64,000 nucleotides of DNA from Bombyx mori (lineage: Eukaryota; Arthropoda; Insecta; Lepidoptera; Bombycidae), in contig NC_085110.1 in the NCBI RefSeq assembly GCF_030269925.1, positions 6,448,001 through 6,512,000 of the forward strand. The letters run 5' to 3'. Positions 45,801 to 51,800 of the stretch are shown here, one piece after another. Position numbers and translations under genes: made by a program. Under the pieces are notes generated by a model. It was not told where the DNA came from. It did not search any database and saw only the letters and a program-made list of their open reading frames with translations. Positions within the stretch are counted from its first letter, which is position 1. The number at the start of each line of letters is the position of its first letter.

Positions 45801-48800
45801 TTTGTTTATTTCACTTTTACACTAAACACAATATTGCAAATTACCCGAGCACAACAATGGCGGGGAATTTTAGGTGCGCGAGAGCAGACGTAGACACTAA
45901 CGCGCATGCGCACTTGTCAGTACCCAGGGAGGAAAAGTTACGCTTTCTTCCCTGTATAGCGGGAGGAAAAGTTAGACTTTTTTCCCTGTACAGCGCGGGA
46001 GGAAAACCGAACTTTCGGCGTAGGTAGGAGAAAAAAAAACAATATTTCAGAGGAGGTGACGAAAACTTCATCCGCGACATGGGGTTCGATAGACGGCACG
46101 CTGGTGATGTACGTGCAGTACGACGACAGCAGCGTGTCCGAGCTCCGGTTCCCGCGCATCGCGGAGGGCATCGGCGGCGCCGGAGCCTCGCGGACCGGCT
46201 TCCTGCTGCCCACGCTCAACAACACGCACCACACCGTTTTTCCAGATCATGTTACTATCAGATATCCCACGGTCAGTTATATTTTTATTAGCTCAATAGG
46301 GTAGAACATACAATTTATCTAAAAGTAGTTACCGCCATTGATGATCACCAAAGATGGGTTGTCTCGAGGCCCGTCCCGCGCCCCCGTAAGTTACGCGACG
46401 GCCCGATAATAGTAGATGATCACCATTAATGCCAGAGTACAAATCTGCGCCTACTATCAAATTCCACTGCGCCTTAACTCTTAGGAAATATCATAAAAGG
46501 GGCATACAAATATTTACAATACAACATAGGTGGAAGAAAAAGTGGAAAAATTCTCTAAAAACACATTGCTCTTGAAGTCGCTTGTTCCAAGTAAAACAAA
46601 TGAGAAAGTCACTCTTGTAACTGGTGATGATACGAAGACGTACTTCCTCGTTTCTTTCAACTAGAAATACTTTTTTGTTGGTACCTAATTAGATGTTTGT
46701 TGGTATATTTTACAGCCTGGCAGTTCAATACCAAAAGTCAAACTATGGATTGTAGCTGTTCTGAATACTACATCACCTCCTCGATGGGAAGTGAAACCTC
46801 CGAGTACATTAGATGGAATGTGCGTATATATTTTAAGCAGGCTGACCCGGCAGAATTCGTAGTGCCTCAATCGATAAATAAAAGACCTAAACTTTTGTAT
46901 AAAAAAAACTTAAAACAAATAAAAGGAATCCGTCCGACGGGTGACACATTAAAGGGAAGACAAAATTGTTATTTTTATTTATTACCGAGCGTTTTCATAT
47001 TTATCTACCTTTTAAACCTTCTCTGGCCACAAATAATTCAATACCAAAATTAGCCAAATCGGTTCAGCCGTTCTCGAGTTTTAGCGAGACTAACGAACAG
47101 CAATTCATTTATATATATATAGATAAATAATGCAATAGAGAACCTTTGCATTTGGTACATTACTAATTTTAAATTGTATTCTATAATTTCAGGGAATATT
47201 ACTTCATATCAGCCCAGTGGGTGGGCAAAGAGAATTCTCATGTAGGTGTAGTGTGGATGAACCGTGCACAGAATCTCACTGTTTATAGCAGTTGTTACGC
47301 TCCGAATTGGACATGTACAGAGGTACGTATATCGTAGTATTTTCTTCGATTTTTCCGAGCCATTCTTCTGGTCGTTCCTTCAATGCTGAGGATCGTGACT
47401 GTATGTCAATATTCTCCACTCGGTCCGTTTCTGCGCCATATGTATCGCTCCCTGTATCTGGCCTCCAGTCACCTCCTTGAGTTGGTCCACCCATCTAGCT
47501 GGTGCTCTTCCTCTAGCGCGCTTCCCCGTCATTTGTCCGAGAATGATCAGTTTCTCCAGACTGTGCAATGGGGATCGCATTATGTGCCCAAAGAAACTCC
47601 GGATTCTTTCCTGGCACGTAGTCAGCAGGTGCTTGGTGACCTCCAGCTCTTCGAGGATGGAGACATTGGTTCTCATTGGTTTCCGATTCATAAACACAAT
47701 TAAAATTACTAGTACGGCTTAATCTCGTACGATTACTACATATTTACGTTATTGCGATTTTGAACCTATTTATTAGCTTACATAATGACTCTATTTTCAT
47801 TGTAGTCACATTCAGAGAAAGCGACAGATGAGCCTTGGTTAGAAGTCCATCAACAGCCAGTATATTCAGAGGACGGTAGCGCTTTCCTCCTACTAGCTGC
47901 AGTTCAAGAGGGTGGAGGACAGTACTATACTCACATCAAGCACGTTGATGTCATACGACAACGTATAGCCGTGCTGTCGCATGGGAAAGTAGAAGTCGCC
48001 GAAATCCTGGCGTGGGACCAGGAAAATAATTTAGTTTATTATTTAGGTAAGATTTCACCAGCAATAGTACACATACTATTTTTTCTCCTACCAGGCCGAA
48101 AGTTCGACATTGTAAAGAACTTAGCAACCGTGGAGTACCAAGCGAGGGTCCAGGGGCGAAGCCCTGGCGGGAGGTTGACCAGGCGGAGCCTCCCTCATTC
48201 ATAAAAAAAAACAATTTAACTGTTTTTTTATTTTTAAATAAACTACTACTAATTGAATAAGAATTGTCTGATGAGCTCATCTTTGTTTAATACTTCACTA
48301 TTAATTTTTATTGCCTTTTGTTTATTTCACTTTTACACTAAACACAATATTGCAAATTACCCGAGCACAACGATGGCGGAGAATTTTAGGTGCGTGAGAG
48401 CAAACGTAGACACTAACGCGCATGCGCACTTGTCAGTACCCAGGGAGGAAAAGTTACACTTTCTTCCCCGTACAGCGGGAGAAAGAGTTACACTTTCTTC
48501 TCTGTACAGCGGGAGGAAAAGTTAGACTTTCTTCCGTGTACAGCGGGAGGAAAACCGAACTTTCGGCGTAGCTAGGAGAAAAAATCTTTATTCAACAAGA
48601 AATTGATATATTTATATTTTAACTTTCGTATTATGCATAACTTTATTATTAAAGGTTCCGACCAACAAAGGTTCCGCGTACCTAAACTCCATCCTGACAT
48701 GGTGAAAGAAGAAAATCAATTTAAGTATTGAGTGAAATTGATTTTTCCATTCGATTTGGAATTGTGCTAACCAAGTTGTTATCGTCTTACTAATTAGGTT

Positions 48801-51800
48801 ATGATCAAAATTACATTTATCCCCCAGCACGATTCATGAGAACATATCGTGAAGTGTGTGGTTTTTTTTCTCCTTTTTTATTTTATCTTCTGTACGAAAA
48901 CCCGTTATTAGTTAGAAGAATTTGCGACTAGTTAAAAATGAATATCGATTTTAACAATCACGCCTTTTGTTCAAAGTTACGAAATTAAAGTTGCAATTCA
49001 ATATATGGATAATTTTGAATTGTAAAAGTCTAAAGGTGGATGCTTATTTTTACTACTTTCATTAATAATTACAATAACATTTTACGCATTGAAGCTGACA
49101 ACCAATAAACTTTACAAAACACGGTTTTAACTAAAAACGGGTTTTCAATCAATAAGATTTCAATCAGACGAAAGATCGTTTCGTTTTATTGTAGGTACCT
49201 AGATTATTTTAAATGTTTTCTTTGAAACAGGCAGTGCAGATAGACCTGGTCAGAGACAGGTCTATGTGGTCCGAGACCCTAATTATAGCGGTGGAAGTAA
49301 CTCGGTGAAAGCTCGAGCCGAAAGGGAAGAGCCGCGTTGCCTTACCTGTGAGCTGGCGGTGTGGCCCGCGCGGTTGCATTACGCCAACTGTTCATTCTGG
49401 CGCGCCATTTTCTCCCCGGCTAAGCCGAGAGTGGGGATAACGCATTACGTGCTGGAGTGCAGAGGTCCTGGACCACCATTAGCGGGGTTACATGATGCTA
49501 GGACACATAAGCTAGAAAGAATTTTATATGACACGAGGCCTTATAGGTAACTATGACTGTTTTTTTAGTTCTAATTTCGAGCCTATTACTAATTACGTGA
49601 CATTAGCTAAAACTGATTAGAAATAACGTCGGAAATTATATACTGTCAGTAAAAAACGCTATATAAAACCGTAAAACCAGTTTTAATTAGACTATTAGTT
49701 CTAAAACTCATCAAATGCTATTTTGTATTTCCGTCACTAAACGTCCACGATCTCTTACGCTATTATGCCACGACCCATGCCTCATACCTGTATATGACAA
49801 TTATTTAGATGATTACCTATATATTTAACACATATCCAGTCCAGGAATAAGGTACAAGATGAAGTGAACTAAAACTAAAATCCACAAAATAAAAATAACC
49901 GTGCGTGCGAAGCCCAACGAAGCAGCTAGTATTTTTTTTTATTGCCCTTGTAGGCATACGAGCATACGGCCCACCTGATGGTGAGTGGTTACCGTCGCCC
50001 ATGGACTTCAGCAATGCCAAGGGCAGAGCCAAGCCGCTGCCTACCGCTAAATATTATTAGTCTACAATATTAATACAGTAATTTCCACGCAAAAATTCTA
50101 CTAGAAACCCATGCGTACTTGCAACAAGATAGGTATACAGCGCTGTTGTATGTCTGCCATAAAACAATAATCTGCTTTGGATCGACAAGTAGGATAATCA
50201 TTGGACTAATATGTATTATATGTCTCGATGCTGACGATGGCAATTATATTTACGACCTTTAGCTAAGATGATCTGCACAACTTAACTCCGATTGGAGTCG
50301 GTAGGAAATGGTTTGCCTGTGCCCCTGGCATTGCTGATGCATGCATGAGCGACGGTAACCACTCACCATCAAATGGGCTATATGATCGTATGCCTACGGG
50401 ATCTAAAACAAAAGTCGCGTTCACGTGGCAAGAGTTTCAAGTTGTAAATAGTTTGCGATGTGTTGAAAGCGTTAAGTCTTGCGGAGAGTGAATGTTAATT
50501 TTCTGAACTCAAAAATGTCAGCGAGCGACGTCCGCCATGATGCCGCTTTCAAAACCAACCGCCAAGAGCGACTCGTCAATTTTATAGTTTTTTTTTTACA
50601 TAAAGTCGTTGTTTTTTCTAAAGGTTCAATAAATATTTCATACAAAAAATATAGTCCACGCTTAATTACCATATAAATACACATTACATGATCACTATAT
50701 TCGGAATATCACTGATGTTTGCGCCACATACTCCAGATAGCACCAATAGTGAATTAGTTAAGTAACAACAATAGATTCCTCTCCATTTGACAGACACAGT
50801 TAAGTAATAAATAATGACAGGATTTAACTAGAAGGCCAATAAAAAAGCATTGTAAAGATACTACATCATTTAGTTTGCAGTAAATGCATGTACTTCCTTC
50901 AGATATGAATTCCACAAAGTGTACAAATATGTATGTATACGTATAAACAATGTTAATATATACTTGTAATAGTTAGTGTATCGTTTTAGATCAGTTCGAT
51001 TGCGCGAGTTAGCGTTGCCTACTCGCCGGTCGTTCGAAGTACAGCTGGGCACGGGGTCCAAAGCTCGGGTCCAGCTGCTCCTGCCGCCTTCGTGGCGAGA
51101 GGAACTGCGTGATGCTGCCTTTCCGGTGCTTGTTCATGTGTGAGTTAAAAATCAAATAGCGAGCAAGCGTCGATGTTTTTTATTTTTATTGCTTAGATGG
51201 GTGGATGAGCTCATAGCCCACCTGGTGTTAAGTGGTTACTGGAGCCCATAGACATCTACGACGTAAATGCGCCACCCACCTTGTGATATAAGTTCTAAGG
51301 TCTCAAGTATAGTTACAACGGCTGCCCCGCCCTTCAAACCGAAACGCATTACAGCTTCACGGCTGAAATAGGCAGGGTGGGGGTACCTAGCCGCGCGGAC
51401 TCACAAGAGGTCCTACCACCAGTAAAAACCAGCTACAAACTCCTTTACAGTCTTCTAAGGATATTCTGATTTTCAAAAATTTAATTATAACAAAACATTA
51501 TAACAAAACCTCTATGTTGATTGTTTTTCTTAAACTCATCTACATTACCTATTAGTTTAAATTTCATCGATGTACTTTTGCAATTGGAAACTTTTTACTG
51601 TTTTTTTATTTTCTTCTAACAATTAATATTGTTACGCCGGTAAGAATAACGCCATCCATCGCCGAATAGTCGAACAAATATCGAAGGATCTAGTAACATC
51701 TAGAACGTTCGAGAAGTACAACGCCATCTATTGCCAAATGGCGGAAACAATACTTTTAGCTGTACATTGGTGAAATTTTATTTATCCCGAACCCCAGCGC

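Noticed and set aside
46697..47053. 118-codon plus-strand ORF around exon 8
   Set aside because: It runs out of frame through exon 8 and on into a Helitron copy. The family alignment supports the other frame.
49870..49928. Helitron-like 3' end (CGAAGCAGCTAG|T)
   Set aside because: Only a short stretch before the LINE tail at 49929 and no matching 5' TC end found, so not called.
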